Counted from the stretch's first letter, positions 27,230 to 37,056 are shown. The stretch: DNA of 64,000 nt from NORP240 sp038134485 (GCA_038134485.1 JAYPVG010000003.1:1-64000); one strand, 5' to 3'. Translations and numbers: made by a program. The notes: generated from the letters alone by a model not told the origin.

Positions 27230-30200
27230 GTGCCCTGCCCGATCAGCAACATCGTGATCTGGCTCTGGATGTAGGGAGCTCGTTCATCGTTCAGGCCCCA
27301 GCCGGCTCCGGCAAAACGGAGCTGCTCGCACTTCGTTATCTCAGACTGCTGAGCATCTGCAACGAGCCGGAAGAAGTGCTGGCAATTACCTTTACCAGAA
27401 AAGCCGCGAGTGAGATGAAGGACAGAATCATCAAGGCCCTCAGCAACGCCTCGGCAGCAGGCCCGGCATCAAGCTTCGAAGATCCATTGAAAGAAAATCG
27501 CCATCGGCATGCCTGTGCAGCATTGATTCGAGCAGACCAGTGTCAATGGAATATATTGCAAAATCCGGGGCGGCTTCGAATACAAACCATCGATAGCTTC
27601 TGTTATAGCCTCGCTAGCAGAATTCCCCTACTGTCGAGGCTTGGCGGTTCTCCCAATGTTAGCGAAGACGTGCAGCCCTGCTTCGATATGGCTATCACCA
27701 GAACCCTGGCGCTCCTGAACGATGGCGGGGAACTCGCCAGAGACATCGCCAAACTTCTGGAACATCTGGATAACAACGTCACCACCATGGAAAGGCTGCT
27801 AAGCGATTTGCTTCGCAATCGCGACCAGTGGTTACCATACATACTCGATATCAACTCGCATAAGGGAATCGACAGAGAATACCTGTTGTCATCATTGAAT
27901 GAATTGATCTGCGAAGCACTCCTGGAAGTCCAAACATATCTGAGCAATGACGAGAAGGACATTGTGGAACTTCTTAATCATGCCGCGGCCCATCTACCTG
28001 CAGATCATCACCGTTACATCGTAGACTACAAGCCGCTGACTGGTTTGCCTGACTGTGTTCCCGATGCATTCAGCTACTGGCTTCTTCTGGAAGCTATTAT
28101 GCTCACAAGGGAAGATGGCGAGTGGCGCGTAAGAATCGACAAAACCCAAGGTTTCCCCGCGACCATCAATGGCGATAAAGATCTCACGGCTCTCTGCAAG
28201 ACACGCAAACAACTCTGGCTCACCCTGCGGACAAAGCTGGCCGGAAATGAAGATCTGCGACAAGCCCTCACCTACCTTCGATTGCTCCCGCAACCTGATC
28301 TGGCGACTGAGCAATGGGAAATTCTTACCGCCTTGTCTCGCGTATTGCGGCACCTTGGCATGCAATTGCAGTTAGCATTCAGAAATCTAAAAATGGTTGA
28401 CCATGTGCAAGTCTCTGCGGCGGCTCTTGATGCCCTCGGTTCCGAGGAACAGCCTACTGACCTTGCTCTCGCCCTGGACCATCAGATTCAGCACATTCTC
28501 GTAGACGAATTTCAGGATACATCAAGACTGCAGACCAATCTGCTCGAGCGACTGACAGTCGGCTGGGAGCCTGCTGACGGCCGGACGCTGTTTCTCGTAG
28601 GTGACGCCATGCAATCGGTGTATGGCTTTCGCAACGCCAACGTCGGCATTTACCTCACGGTGCGAGAGGAAGGTCTGGGACAACTCAGTCTTGAGCCTCT
28701 GGTGCTCAAGAGCAATTTCAGGTCTCAATCGACCATCGTTGAATGGGTAAACAGGGTTTTTTCCAGCGCATTTCCTATTCGTGAGAATCCTTCCCGAGGG
28801 GCAGTAGCCTATACTTCTTCAACTGCCTCTCTGGGAGCGCTCGAAGACTGGGGAGTTACCACGGATCTGATCACCTGTGAGCAGGCAGATATTCAACTGG
28901 CTCGTGATGCCGAATCCGATCTGATCGTAACACGTGTACAAAATATCAAACTTCGGGATCCAGCCGGCTCAGTAGCAATTCTGGTTCGCAGTCGATCCCA
29001 TCTGGCGACGCTCATACCGAAACTCAGGGATGCAGGCATTCATTGGCAGGCTACCGACATCGATAAGCTGGACAGCCTGCCAATCATCGATGACCTGTTA
29101 AGCCTGACTCGCGCGCTATTAAATCGAGGTGATCGAATCGCCTGGCTGTCAATATTACGCGCACCCTGGTGTGGACTTTCGATTTCAGACCTCCACGTGC
29201 TCGCATTGGCTGCTGGAGATGGCACTATCTGGTCTGCGTTACAGAGGTTCGATGAATTATCTGATCTGTCTGCAGACGGGCGCATGCGCCTCGAAGATTT
29301 CATCACAGTCCTCGGGTACGCAAACACATTGCGCGACCAGTTGAGCTTGCATCAGCTAGTGGAATCCGCCTGGAGATTGCTCGGCGGTCCCAGTACAGCG
29401 AGAAGCGCAGCGGAACAGCGCAGTGTCGTCTATTTTCTGGAGTTACTGCGGCGCCATGAACAAAGCGGCTCCCTACCATGTTACGAGAATTTTTCTGAGA
29501 AATTAGCCACCGCATTCGTACCCAGCGCTGTTACATCTGAAGCGGAAGGCACCGTGCACTTGATGACCATGCACAAGGCAAAAGGGCTAGAATTCGATCA
29601 TGTCATCATGCCGGCGCTGGGCGCGGAGCCGCGCAACAGTCCCAAATCACTTATGCAATGGCATGAACGCATCAACCGTCTGGGCGACCCCAGGCTTTTT
29701 ATCGCAGCCGTTCCTGAGGCCGGCACTGACGACGATCAGCTGTATAACCTGTTGAGGTACGAGGAAAAAAGAAAATCTGAATACGAAGACGTGAGGCTGC
29801 TCTACATCGCCACCACTCGGGCTCGCAAATCAGCACACCTGACAGCGACACTCATAAGAAACAAGGAGGGACAGGCAAGTCCCAGAAAAGGAAGTCTGCT
29901 CCACTATATCTGGCCGCGTCTGGAGGAACTGGGGGACGACTATTGCAAATCCATTGCACTGGAATATTTATGCGAGCAGAAGAATTCTCTTCATGAAGAA
30001 TCCTTGTCTCAGTCAAACCCTGCGGTGTCTGGAATCAAACGCTTCAGCTCGCCATTGCGGCTCAGCGATAATACACGCCGCTTTATTCATATCACCTCCG
30101 AGAGCCGGCTTGAATCTCAGGACGAAGCCTCGGTGCAACATGACATTAACAGTCTGGAACATGATCTTGACACGGCGGTGAAGGCAGCTATTGGCACACT

Positions 30201-30696
30201 TATTCATCAGGGACTGGAAAATTTAGTAAATACACCGAACCTCCTTGATAGTCCGCTGTCAATTGCCAGTCTCAAGCAGTACTGGCATCGACAATTAAGT
30301 CAGTTCGAAATAGATGCGGATTCGCTTGCCAATGCGCTGCAATTCATACAATCAAGTTTGGAAAACTGCCTCTCCAAGAAGGAGGTTTCATGGGTCTTCG
30401 ATTCAGGCTTGCAGGATAGCAGAACCGAGGCGCCGATAAGCCGGGTGTTCTCCGGCAAAATTCAGCATTTCGTCATTGATCGAACTTTTGTTGATCGCGA
30501 TGGTGTTCGCTGGGTTATCGACTACAAGACAGCAGCTCCGACTCCTGAACATGACATCGACGAATTCATTACGGAGCAGTGCAGAATGCACTCGCAGCAG
30601 CTGCTTAACTATCGCCAGTTGTTTTCGCAGATGGAATCAAGACCGATTCGGACTGCTCTGCTATTCACCAGCCTGCCGAGACTGGTGGAGATCTGA
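27226..30696 (+). CDS. AddA-like UvrD-family helicase with RecB-type nuclease domain
   Basis: This 1,156-residue superfamily 1A helicase has all motifs: Walker A APAGSGKTELLALRYLRLL, Ia ITFTRKAASEM, IDSFCYSLASRIP, II LVDEFQDTS, III LVGDAMQSVYGFR, IV KSNFRSQSTIVEW, V TMHKAKGLEFDHVIMPALG and VI LLYIATTRAR. A PD-(D/E)XK nuclease follows near residue 1097 (VRWVIDYKTAAP). It is therefore AddA/RecB-like. With the preceding AddB-like protein it should form a heterodimer that unwinds and trims double-strand breaks and loads RecA. No recC or recD-like gene is adjacent. It ends 10 bp from the convergent hpt gene. Confidence 0.9.
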   Translation: MSALPDQQHRDLALDVGSSFIVQAPAGSGKTELLALRYLRLLSICNEPEEVLAITFTRKAASEMKDRIIKALSNASAAGPASSFEDPLKENRHRHACAALIRADQCQWNILQNPGRLRIQTIDSFCYSLASRIPLLSRLGGSPNVSEDVQPCFDMAITRTLALLNDGGELARDIAKLLEHLDNNVTTMERLLSDLLRNRDQWLPYILDINSHKGIDREYLLSSLNELICEALLEVQTYLSNDEKDIVELLNHAAAHLPADHHRYIVDYKPLTGLPDCVPDAFSYWLLLEAIMLTREDGEWRVRIDKTQGFPATINGDKDLTALCKTRKQLWLTLRTKLAGNEDLRQALTYLRLLPQPDLATEQWEILTALSRVLRHLGMQLQLAFRNLKMVDHVQVSAAALDALGSEEQPTDLALALDHQIQHILVDEFQDTSRLQTNLLERLTVGWEPADGRTLFLVGDAMQSVYGFRNANVGIYLTVREEGLGQLSLEPLVLKSNFRSQSTIVEWVNRVFSSAFPIRENPSRGAVAYTSSTASLGALEDWGVTTDLITCEQADIQLARDAESDLIVTRVQNIKLRDPAGSVAILVRSRSHLATLIPKLRDAGIHWQATDIDKLDSLPIIDDLLSLTRALLNRGDRIAWLSILRAPWCGLSISDLHVLALAAGDGTIWSALQRFDELSDLSADGRMRLEDFITVLGYANTLRDQLSLHQLVESAWRLLGGPSTARSAAEQRSVVYFLELLRRHEQSGSLPCYENFSEKLATAFVPSAVTSEAEGTVHLMTMHKAKGLEFDHVIMPALGAEPRNSPKSLMQWHERINRLGDPRLFIAAVPEAGTDDDQLYNLLRYEEKRKSEYEDVRLLYIATTRARKSAHLTATLIRNKEGQASPRKGSLLHYIWPRLEELGDDYCKSIALEYLCEQKNSLHEESLSQSNPAVSGIKRFSSPLRLSDNTRRFIHITSESRLESQDEASVQHDINSLEHDLDTAVKAAIGTLIHQGLENLVNTPNLLDSPLSIASLKQYWHRQLSQFEIDADSLANALQFIQSSLENCLSKKEVSWVFDSGLQDSRTEAPISRVFSGKIQHFVIDRTFVDRDGVRWVIDYKTAAPTPEHDIDEFITEQCRMHSQQLLNYRQLFSQMESRPIRTALLFTSLPRLVEI

Positions 30697-30706
30697 GTTC
30701 GGGGCC

Positions 30707-31261
30707 TTATAGATCCTTATCATCGACCGCATAGATTCCTGCTGCGTTTCGCAGGTAGCCCTTGTAATCCATGCCGTATCCAAACAGATAGCGATCAGGA
30801 GCCATAAGGCCCACAAAATCCGCTTTAATGGGCGGCACTCTGCGTTCCTGCTGTTTATCGATCAGCACAGCGCACAGGACTTCCTCACTGCCACTCTCGA
30901 AACAAAAGTTTCTAATTTGATGCAAGGTTTCCCCCTCATCGAGAATGTCATCAACCAGCAACACGACTCGATTCTTAAGATTCAACGTGGGCTTGCATAG
31001 CCATTGCAGATCCGCTCCCCGGGTCCGTTCCCGGTAACGCGTCGCGTGCAGATAATCCAGTTGCAGCAAGAACGGCAAGCGGGCGGCAAGTTTCCCAGTT
31101 ACAACAAGCCCTCCCTGTAATACACACAGAAGAATCGGGTTACTGTGAGACAATCGCTCGGTAATCTTTCCGGCCATAGCGTCAATCGCAATCTCTACCT
31201 CGTCATGGGTGTAGAGACAGCTTGCGCGCGACCATACCTCGGAAATTTCGTCGGGAGTCAT
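30707..31261 (-). CDS. hpt: hypoxanthine-guanine phosphoribosyltransferase
   Basis: This is a purine salvage enzyme that joins hypoxanthine or guanine to PRPP. The 184-residue protein has the PRPP-binding motif VVLLVDDILDEGETL, an upstream VLQGGLVVTGKLAARLP loop, the flexible-loop region TRYRERTRG, and the purine-binding lysine/aromatic region LIDKQQERR with FVGLMAPDRYLFGYGMDYKGY. Length suits the type I family. It follows the mscS-family gene by 8 bp in the same direction, after nagZ. The specific base preference cannot be read with certainty. Confidence 0.9.
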   Translation of the reverse strand: MTPDEISEVWSRASCLYTHDEVEIAIDAMAGKITERLSHSNPILLCVLQGGLVVTGKLAARLPFLLQLDYLHATRYRERTRGADLQWLCKPTLNLKNRVVLLVDDILDEGETLHQIRNFCFESGSEEVLCAVLIDKQQERRVPPIKADFVGLMAPDRYLFGYGMDYKGYLRNAAGIYAVDDKDL

Positions 31262-31269
31262 GGGCGGCT

Positions 31270-32391
31270 TTACGATTCCCGCGCTGCGTTATTTATTAAA
31301 GGCTGAATGCCGTCAAGAGTCGTGGTGGGAAAGGCGAAATCTGCGCCCTGGGCATGGACAATGGCAATAATCTTCAACAGCACATCCTGCTTTACCTCGT
31401 GGAACTTTATCCAGTTAGTTGTGCGAGTGAAGGTGTAGATAAAAAATTCGAGCGAGGACGCCGCGTATTTGTTGAAATTAACGATCAGCGTCTGAGAATC
31501 ATCAATCTCCTCATGATTGAGCAACATTTCCCTGACGCTTTGGATTATCTGATCCATCTTGTCAGCATCGGAATAACGAATGCCAATCGTCTCATGTATT
31601 CGCCTGTTCGTCATACGTGAAGGATTTTCGAGAGCCAACTTGGTAAATACCGAATTCGGGATATACAGGGGCCGCTTGTCGAACGTTCTCACGATAGTTA
31701 ATCGCCAACCGATGTGTTCGACCGTCCCTTCAATTTCGCGGTCTGGAGATCTTATCCAATCGCCAATTGCAAACGGTCGATCCAGATAGATCATCAGACC
31801 TCCGAAAAAATTAGCCAGCAAGTCCTGGGCCGCAAAACCAATAGCGATACCTCCCACCCCCCCCGCCGCGAGCAGAGCAGTGATTTCAATACCGAGGGTT
31901 GGCAATGCAATTAATGTCGCCGATATAACGATCGTTAGCCTCAGCAGCTTCGCCAGGGCAGTGACTGTTGTGGCGTCCAATTTGCCCGAGTCCGGCGGGC
32001 ACTTTTTCAACTCTTCGAGCTTGGCAAGCTCGACTTGAGAAACAAAGCGACTGCCGAAAAACATGGCAAGCAGTATGACGGTTAACTGCCGAAGCAGGTC
32101 GACATTCCGTTCTGAAAGTATCTCGCTTTCGATGTTGTTATTGACTACATCAGCGGCGAGACAGAGCCCCATAATTAGAATGAACCAGCTGATTGCCGGC
32201 CGAGCCGAATTGAACAGGGCATCATCCCAAATGTTTTCCGTCCGCTGAAAGTGCCGACCCAGGCGCCTCAAGAATGTCAGGGCCAGTGTTCTGACGACCA
32301 ACGTCAGCAACACGATTACAAAAATCAGCCAGCCCCAGCCCAGATCCTGAACGCTCTCAATTCCGAGCAAGTCGTTCAATAAGTCTAGCAC
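31270..32391 (-). CDS. MscS-family mechanosensitive ion channel
   Basis: The 373-residue membrane protein has two or three N-terminal helices, a pore-lining helix (LLAAGGVGGIAIGFAAQDLLANFFGG region, alanine/glycine-rich) and the conserved beta-domain entrance DRPFAIGDWIRSPDREIEGTVEHIGWRLT. A soluble alpha/beta C-terminus follows. It should open under membrane tension to release solutes in osmotic downshock. It lies between nagZ and hpt with gaps of only 1 and 8 bp. Confidence 0.93.
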   Translation of the reverse strand: MLDLLNDLLGIESVQDLGWGWLIFVIVLLTLVVRTLALTFLRRLGRHFQRTENIWDDALFNSARPAISWFILIMGLCLAADVVNNNIESEILSERNVDLLRQLTVILLAMFFGSRFVSQVELAKLEELKKCPPDSGKLDATTVTALAKLLRLTIVISATLIALPTLGIEITALLAAGGVGGIAIGFAAQDLLANFFGGLMIYLDRPFAIGDWIRSPDREIEGTVEHIGWRLTIVRTFDKRPLYIPNSVFTKLALENPSRMTNRRIHETIGIRYSDADKMDQIIQSVREMLLNHEEIDDSQTLIVNFNKYAASSLEFFIYTFTRTTNWIKFHEVKQDVLLKIIAIVHAQGADFAFPTTTLDGIQPLINNAARES

Positions 32392-32392
32392 T

Positions 32393-33433
32393 CTACGCTC
32401 CTCCCGCCGTCAACTCTGATATCAATATATTCGCCTGCCGCCACTTTTCGGAAGCCAATAGCGTAGCACGATCTGGCCCGCGGACCCCCTGCATGGCAAT
32501 CAGTCTGTCGCTTGTTGGAAAGTCACAGGACTCAAGCCAGGAGATAACTTCCAATGCCCGCGGTCGGTCATTGCAGACAAGAATCATGTCACAACCAGCT
32601 CCGAGAGCCGCATCGGCCCTTTTTACGATGTCCCCAACAGATTCTGCAGCCGCCATACTCAGATCATCACTAAATATGATTCCATCATAGCCAAGGCGAT
32701 CGCGTAGGATCTCCTGCAGCCATATTCTGGACAGCGCCGCACACCTGTTATCTACCCGGGGATAGAGAACGTGGCCTGGCATCATAGCATCGAAAAAATC
32801 GGCACAAGCGACAAAGGGTAAAAGGTCCGTGGTAAGCAATAGATCCAGTGGCCGCTCGTCTACCGGCAATTCATCATGGGAATCTGCTACCACGCTGCCA
32901 TGTCCCGGAAAGTGTTTGCCCGTCGCTTTCATACCCGCCTCATGCATACCAGAGACGAAGGCGCGGGCAAGCTCTGCAACAACCTCGGGATCTCGCGAAA
33001 ATGCCCGATCACCGATCACGCGACTTACGCTGCTGAATAGATCGATAACTGGCGCAAAGCTGATATCCAGACCACAACTCAGAACCTCTGCAGCCATTAG
33101 CCAACCGCATTGTCGGGCCGCGTTTACAGCACGCGCAGGGTCTTTCCCGTACAACTCCCCGAAGACAAACATTGGCGGAATTCGGGTGAAGTCCTGTCGG
33201 AAACGCTGTATCCGACCACCCTCCTGATCTACCGCCAGCAGCATGTTCGGGTTACATTCCCTGATCGATGCGACCAGTTCTTGCAGTTGTGTAATCGATG
33301 CGTAGTTTCGCCCGTGCAGTCCGAGAATCACCCCGCCAACCTGAGGGTGGCCAAGAACTTCGCGATCTTCACGAGTTAATTCCAGTCCCTGCACGTCCAG
33401 CATAAGAACGCCAAGATTGTTATGTTCAGTCAT
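32393..33433 (-). CDS. nagZ: beta-N-acetylhexosaminidase
   Basis: NagZ is the cytoplasmic glycoside hydrolase family 3 enzyme that removes GlcNAc from anhydromuropeptides in peptidoglycan recycling and so shapes AmpR-controlled beta-lactamase induction. It has VDQEGGRIQRF, the substrate-binding ATGKHFPGHG, the catalytic Asp-His loop ADSHDELP and the nucleophile aspartate in FSDDLSM. The frame is open to 33475; the ATG at 33433 (MTEHNNLGVLMLDVQG) gives the usual 346 residues. It diverges from lexA. Confidence 0.96.
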   Translation of the reverse strand: MTEHNNLGVLMLDVQGLELTREDREVLGHPQVGGVILGLHGRNYASITQLQELVASIRECNPNMLLAVDQEGGRIQRFRQDFTRIPPMFVFGELYGKDPARAVNAARQCGWLMAAEVLSCGLDISFAPVIDLFSSVSRVIGDRAFSRDPEVVAELARAFVSGMHEAGMKATGKHFPGHGSVVADSHDELPVDERPLDLLLTTDLLPFVACADFFDAMMPGHVLYPRVDNRCAALSRIWLQEILRDRLGYDGIIFSDDLSMAAAESVGDIVKRADAALGAGCDMILVCNDRPRALEVISWLESCDFPTSDRLIAMQGVRGPDRATLLASEKWRQANILISELTAGGA

Positions 33434-33577
33434 GCAATATCCGCAATTACCATCTGGCAGTTCTCGGATTATCACAGATGCCCATGTCTTAGAAAACCGG
33501 CTCTCAGGGAAAACCGCCAGTATGGATAAGAACTCCTGGCTGAAAATTTCCGCTGGCTTCTATCCAGCTCAAGATAT

Positions 33578-33606
33578 TTGTTCGGGTGCAGATAACTGTA
33601 TATAAT
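33578..33606 (+). promoter_or_regulatory. lexA promoter (-35 TTGTTC, -10 TATAAT)
   Basis: TTGTTC at 33578-33583 and a consensus TATAAT at 33601-33606 are 17 bp apart. The -10 lies inside the LexA box, so LexA binding should block polymerase directly. Confidence 0.75.
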
Positions 33607-33611
33607 TACAG
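33596..33611. promoter_or_regulatory. LexA (SOS) box upstream of lexA
   Basis: CTGTATATAATTACAG has the CTG-N10-CAG form of the gammaproteobacterial SOS operator and extends as AACTG...CAGTT. It lies 25 bp before the lexA start and covers the -10 element, giving autoregulation. I saw no second box here. Confidence 0.93.
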
Positions 33612-33636
33612 TTCTATTCCTTGCAGGTATCGCGAA

Positions 33637-34245
33637 ATGGTTAAACTTACAACCAGGCAAGAGGAAATACTTGATTTTATCAAGCAATACCTCACCGAGA
33701 CGGGCTTTCCCCCAACCCGCTCCGAAATCGCCGAGCAAATGGGGTTCAGATCACCCAATGCCGCGGAGGAACACTTGCGCGCGCTTGCCAGAAAAGGCGC
33801 GATCGAAATGCTGCCCGGTACATCCCGTGGCATTCGCCTGCCCATCAGCGAACAGCTAGGGTTACCTATAATCGGGCAGGTCGCTGCCGGCAGTCCGATT
33901 CTGGCCGAGGAATCCATCGCAGATTACTGCAATATCCCGCCAGAGATGTTCACACCCAGCGCTGATTACCTGCTAACCGTAAAGGGAACCAGCATGATCG
34001 ACGTGGGCATTTACGAAGGAGATCTACTGGCTGTCCACAAAACCACGCGAGCTAATAACGGAGACATCATCGTTGCGCGTCTGGGGGAAGAAGTGACAGT
34101 AAAGAGACTGCAGACCACCCGTAGCAGGCACCGAATCCAGCTAGTTGCAGAAAATCCTGATTTCGCACCAATCGAAGTGGATCTGCGCTCACAACCTTTT
34201 GATATAGAGGGAGTTAGCGTTGGAGTAATTAGAAGACAAATATAG
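33637..34245 (+). CDS. lexA: SOS repressor LexA
   Basis: LexA represses SOS genes and cleaves itself when RecA filaments form on damaged DNA. From the ATG at 33637 (AGGT 9 nt upstream) it has 202 residues, the same as E. coli LexA. It has an N-terminal winged helix, cleavage site A84-G85, nucleophile S119 and general base K156, all at E. coli numbering. An in-frame start at 33586 would include the SOS box in the coding region and is rejected. It converges on topA with only 46 bp between; the sulA gene found there in Pseudomonas is absent. Confidence 0.98.
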   Translation: MVKLTTRQEEILDFIKQYLTETGFPPTRSEIAEQMGFRSPNAAEEHLRALARKGAIEMLPGTSRGIRLPISEQLGLPIIGQVAAGSPILAEESIADYCNIPPEMFTPSADYLLTVKGTSMIDVGIYEGDLLAVHKTTRANNGDIIVARLGEEVTVKRLQTTRSRHRIQLVAENPDFAPIEVDLRSQPFDIEGVSVGVIRRQI

Positions 34246-34272
34246 GCAAGACTCGCTACTCTCGCCCAGACT

Positions 34273-34292
34273 GCCGCTCCAAAATGAGCGGC
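34273..34292. other. hairpin between convergent lexA and topA
   Basis: GCCGCTC and GAGCGGC form a perfect 7-bp stem with a 6-nt loop in the only space between the two genes. No T-run follows on the plus strand, so it is at most a weak terminator or a 3' protective hairpin for lexA mRNA. Confidence 0.45.
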
Positions 34293-36940
34293 TAACTCGA
34301 ATTAGGCTTTTTCTTTTCCGCTTTGGTAACCACCCATTTGCCATTTTCATAGAATGCCTTCCATCCAGTGGCCTTTTTATCCGTCTCAGACTGCACATAC
34401 TGCACGCCTTGCTTGCGACTGAATCTCACGACTGTCTTATTACCTTGATCGTCTTCAGTCGGCGCGTCCATAAGGAAAGCGTATTTGGGGTCTATTTCGT
34501 GTCTATGGGGAACTAGCTCCTCAACCAGTGGCGCACGTGTTTCGCGATTACGGGGGAAACCGCTGGCCGCCAGAAACAAACCTGAAGCGCCATCACGCAG
34601 GATGTAGTGATCGTCGACACTTTCGCAGCGCAATTCCGGCATTGGCACAGGATTCATTTTTGGAGGTGCGGGTTGTCCATTCCTGAGCAGTTTTCGCGTA
34701 TTGCTACACGACTCATTTGTGCAGCCAAAATATTTTCCAAAACGGCCTGTTTTCAACTGCATTTCAGCACTGCACTTGTCACAGTCTATAAGCGGCCCAT
34801 CATAGCCTCGAATTCTGTAAGCGCCCTGTTCAACCTCGAAGCCCTCACAGTCAGGATTGTTACCACATACATGCAGTTTACGTGACTCATCGATCAGATA
34901 GGCTTCCATCGCGGTATCGCAAATCTTGCAGCGATGCTTTTGTCGAAGTTGAATATTTTCTTGCGCCTCGGCTTCCTCGATATTGTCGGTTCGGATCGCT
35001 TCATCCCCGGGGGTAAGATTAATTGTCGACTTGCAGCGATCCTTCGGAGGCAGTAAATATCCGGAACATCCAAGAAATACGCCGGTAGAGGCCGTGCGAA
35101 TCTGCATGTGACGACCGCATTTTGGACAGGCTATATCAGTATCAGTGGGGTTGTTAGCGCGCATTCCGCCCTGATTGGACTCGGCTTTTTCTAATTGCTG
35201 GGTAAAGCTGTCGTAGAACTCATCCAGCAGATCCTTCCATTCCCGCTTGCCATTCGCGACATCGTCGAGCGAGTCCTCCATGCGCGCTGTAAAATCGTAA
35301 TCCATCAATTCGGCGAAGCTTTCAATAAGCCTTTCAGAAACAATATCCCCCATCTTGAGCGCATGAAAGCGTTTATTTTCAAGTTTCACATAGCCCCTAT
35401 CCTGGATAGTGGAGATTATCGAAGCATAAGTGGACGGTCTGCCAATACTACGCTTCTCCAGTTCTTTGACCAGACTCGCTTCGGTATAACGTGGCGGCGG
35501 CCTGGTAAAGTTTTGTATGGGATCCAGTTTTCCAAGCTGCAGAATCTCTCCGACGTTCACCGAAGGCAGGACAACATCATCTTCCTTACCGGGCATGACG
35601 CGAAGATATCCATCGAACTTCATTATGCGACCCTTTGCCCTGAGCTCAAATTCATCGGCAGAAATTGTCAAAGTGGAGCTCAGATACTCGGCACGGGGCA
35701 TCTGGCATGCCAGAAAAAATTGCCATATCAGGTTGTACAGCCGAACTGCATCAGGCTCCATATTCTGTAAGTGCTCTGCCCTGACGGTCGCATCTGTCGG
35801 TCTGATCGCCTCGTGGGCTTCCTGAGCACCCTCTCGAGAACTGTAATAAATTGGTTTCGCAGGAAGGTAGCTGTCGCCAAATTGGCCTCTAATGTAGTCT
35901 CTCGCCATGGCAATGGCGTCGTCGCTTAGATGAGTAGAATCCGTGCGCATATAGCTAATGTGGCCAGCTTCATAGAGACGTTGGGCCATCATCATGGTCT
36001 TTTTTACGCCAAATCCGAGCCTCGTGCTCGCTGCCTGTTGCAGGGTGGAGGTAATCAATGGCGGTCGCGGCTTGGATGAAGTCGGCTTGTCGTCGCGTTG
36101 GCTGACCTGGTAGCTGGCAACCTCAAGAATCGGCAGTATTTGAGCAATTTCTTCATTGCTGGTCGGACGAAAGTTACTACCCTTTTGCCTGACGACCTGG
36201 CAACGCAAGTTTTCCTGACCTTTAGAAACCAGATCTGCAAATACTTCCCAGTATTCCTCCGGATTGAACGCACGAATCTCCTGTTCCCGCTCAACAACCA
36301 GACGAACGGCAACTGACTGAACCCTTCCTGCTGAAAGTCCGCGGGCAACCTTGGCCCACAGCAATGGTGACACCATGAAACCAACAACTCGGTCCAGAAA
36401 ACGCCGGGCTTGCTGAGCCTCGACATAACGCATATCGACCTCGCCAGGCTCTGAAAAAGCTTCCCGAATAGCGCGCTTGGTTATCTCATTGAAAACCACC
36501 CTTTTGAAGCGCCCTGGCTCTCCGCCAATGGCCTCCTTTAAATGCCAGGCGATAGCTTCCCCCTCACGGTCAAGGTCAGTCGCCAGGTAAACTTGTTCGG
36601 CATTTTGCGCCAGTTTTTTCAATTCGCTGACGACCTTTTCCTTGCCCGGCAAGATTTGATAATTCGCGCGCCAGCCGTGTTCGGGATCAATTCCCATTCT
36701 CGCAACCTGTTGTTGCTTGCCTTTGGATTTTTTGTGCGCGGCTTTTTCCTCTGCACTCATATTGCGAGTAATAGCCGCCGCGGCCGCTCGTGCTTTGGGG
36801 TCAACTTTATTACCACTGCCGGAGGTAGGTAGGTCTCTTATATGGCCAACGCTGGATTTGACGACAAATTCTGGCCCCAGATACTTGTTGATTGTCTTTG
36901 CCTTGGCGGGCGATTCGACGATTACCAGCGATCTTGCCAT
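34292..36940 (-). CDS. topA: DNA topoisomerase I
   Basis: TopA is a type IA topoisomerase that relaxes negative supercoils. The 882-residue protein has the Toprim domain (E9 in VIVESPAKAKT, acidic triad D122, D124, E126), the active tyrosine Y330 (SYMRTDSTHLS) and three C4-type zinc ribbons after about residue 600 (beginning CPKCGRHMQIR, CKICDTAM and CDKCSAEMQLK). A C-terminal basic tail follows. The middle ribbon has an extra spacing but its four cysteines are present. Length matches the Pseudomonas enzyme. Confidence 0.98.
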   Translation of the reverse strand: MARSLVIVESPAKAKTINKYLGPEFVVKSSVGHIRDLPTSGSGNKVDPKARAAAAAITRNMSAEEKAAHKKSKGKQQQVARMGIDPEHGWRANYQILPGKEKVVSELKKLAQNAEQVYLATDLDREGEAIAWHLKEAIGGEPGRFKRVVFNEITKRAIREAFSEPGEVDMRYVEAQQARRFLDRVVGFMVSPLLWAKVARGLSAGRVQSVAVRLVVEREQEIRAFNPEEYWEVFADLVSKGQENLRCQVVRQKGSNFRPTSNEEIAQILPILEVASYQVSQRDDKPTSSKPRPPLITSTLQQAASTRLGFGVKKTMMMAQRLYEAGHISYMRTDSTHLSDDAIAMARDYIRGQFGDSYLPAKPIYYSSREGAQEAHEAIRPTDATVRAEHLQNMEPDAVRLYNLIWQFFLACQMPRAEYLSSTLTISADEFELRAKGRIMKFDGYLRVMPGKEDDVVLPSVNVGEILQLGKLDPIQNFTRPPPRYTEASLVKELEKRSIGRPSTYASIISTIQDRGYVKLENKRFHALKMGDIVSERLIESFAELMDYDFTARMEDSLDDVANGKREWKDLLDEFYDSFTQQLEKAESNQGGMRANNPTDTDIACPKCGRHMQIRTASTGVFLGCSGYLLPPKDRCKSTINLTPGDEAIRTDNIEEAEAQENIQLRQKHRCKICDTAMEAYLIDESRKLHVCGNNPDCEGFEVEQGAYRIRGYDGPLIDCDKCSAEMQLKTGRFGKYFGCTNESCSNTRKLLRNGQPAPPKMNPVPMPELRCESVDDHYILRDGASGLFLAASGFPRNRETRAPLVEELVPHRHEIDPKYAFLMDAPTEDDQGNKTVVRFSRKQGVQYVQSETDKKATGWKAFYENGKWVVTKAEKKKPNSS

Positions 36941-37056
36941 GGAGAAAACAGCTTCCTTTGCGGCTCGAGGATTTGATGGGAATTTACAAAGCGCACATAT
37001 ATAAGTGCTGAACTATGATCGGTCAAGCTTTTGTTTGCTTAATCAAGGAAGGTTGA

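Noticed and set aside
33586..33636. Upstream in-frame start for lexA
   Set aside because: It would place the SOS box and -10 element inside the coding region; the ATG at 33637 gives the standard 202 residues.
35195..35770. Plus-strand open frame opposite topA
   Set aside because: It covers conserved topA catalytic domains and has no independent coding signal.
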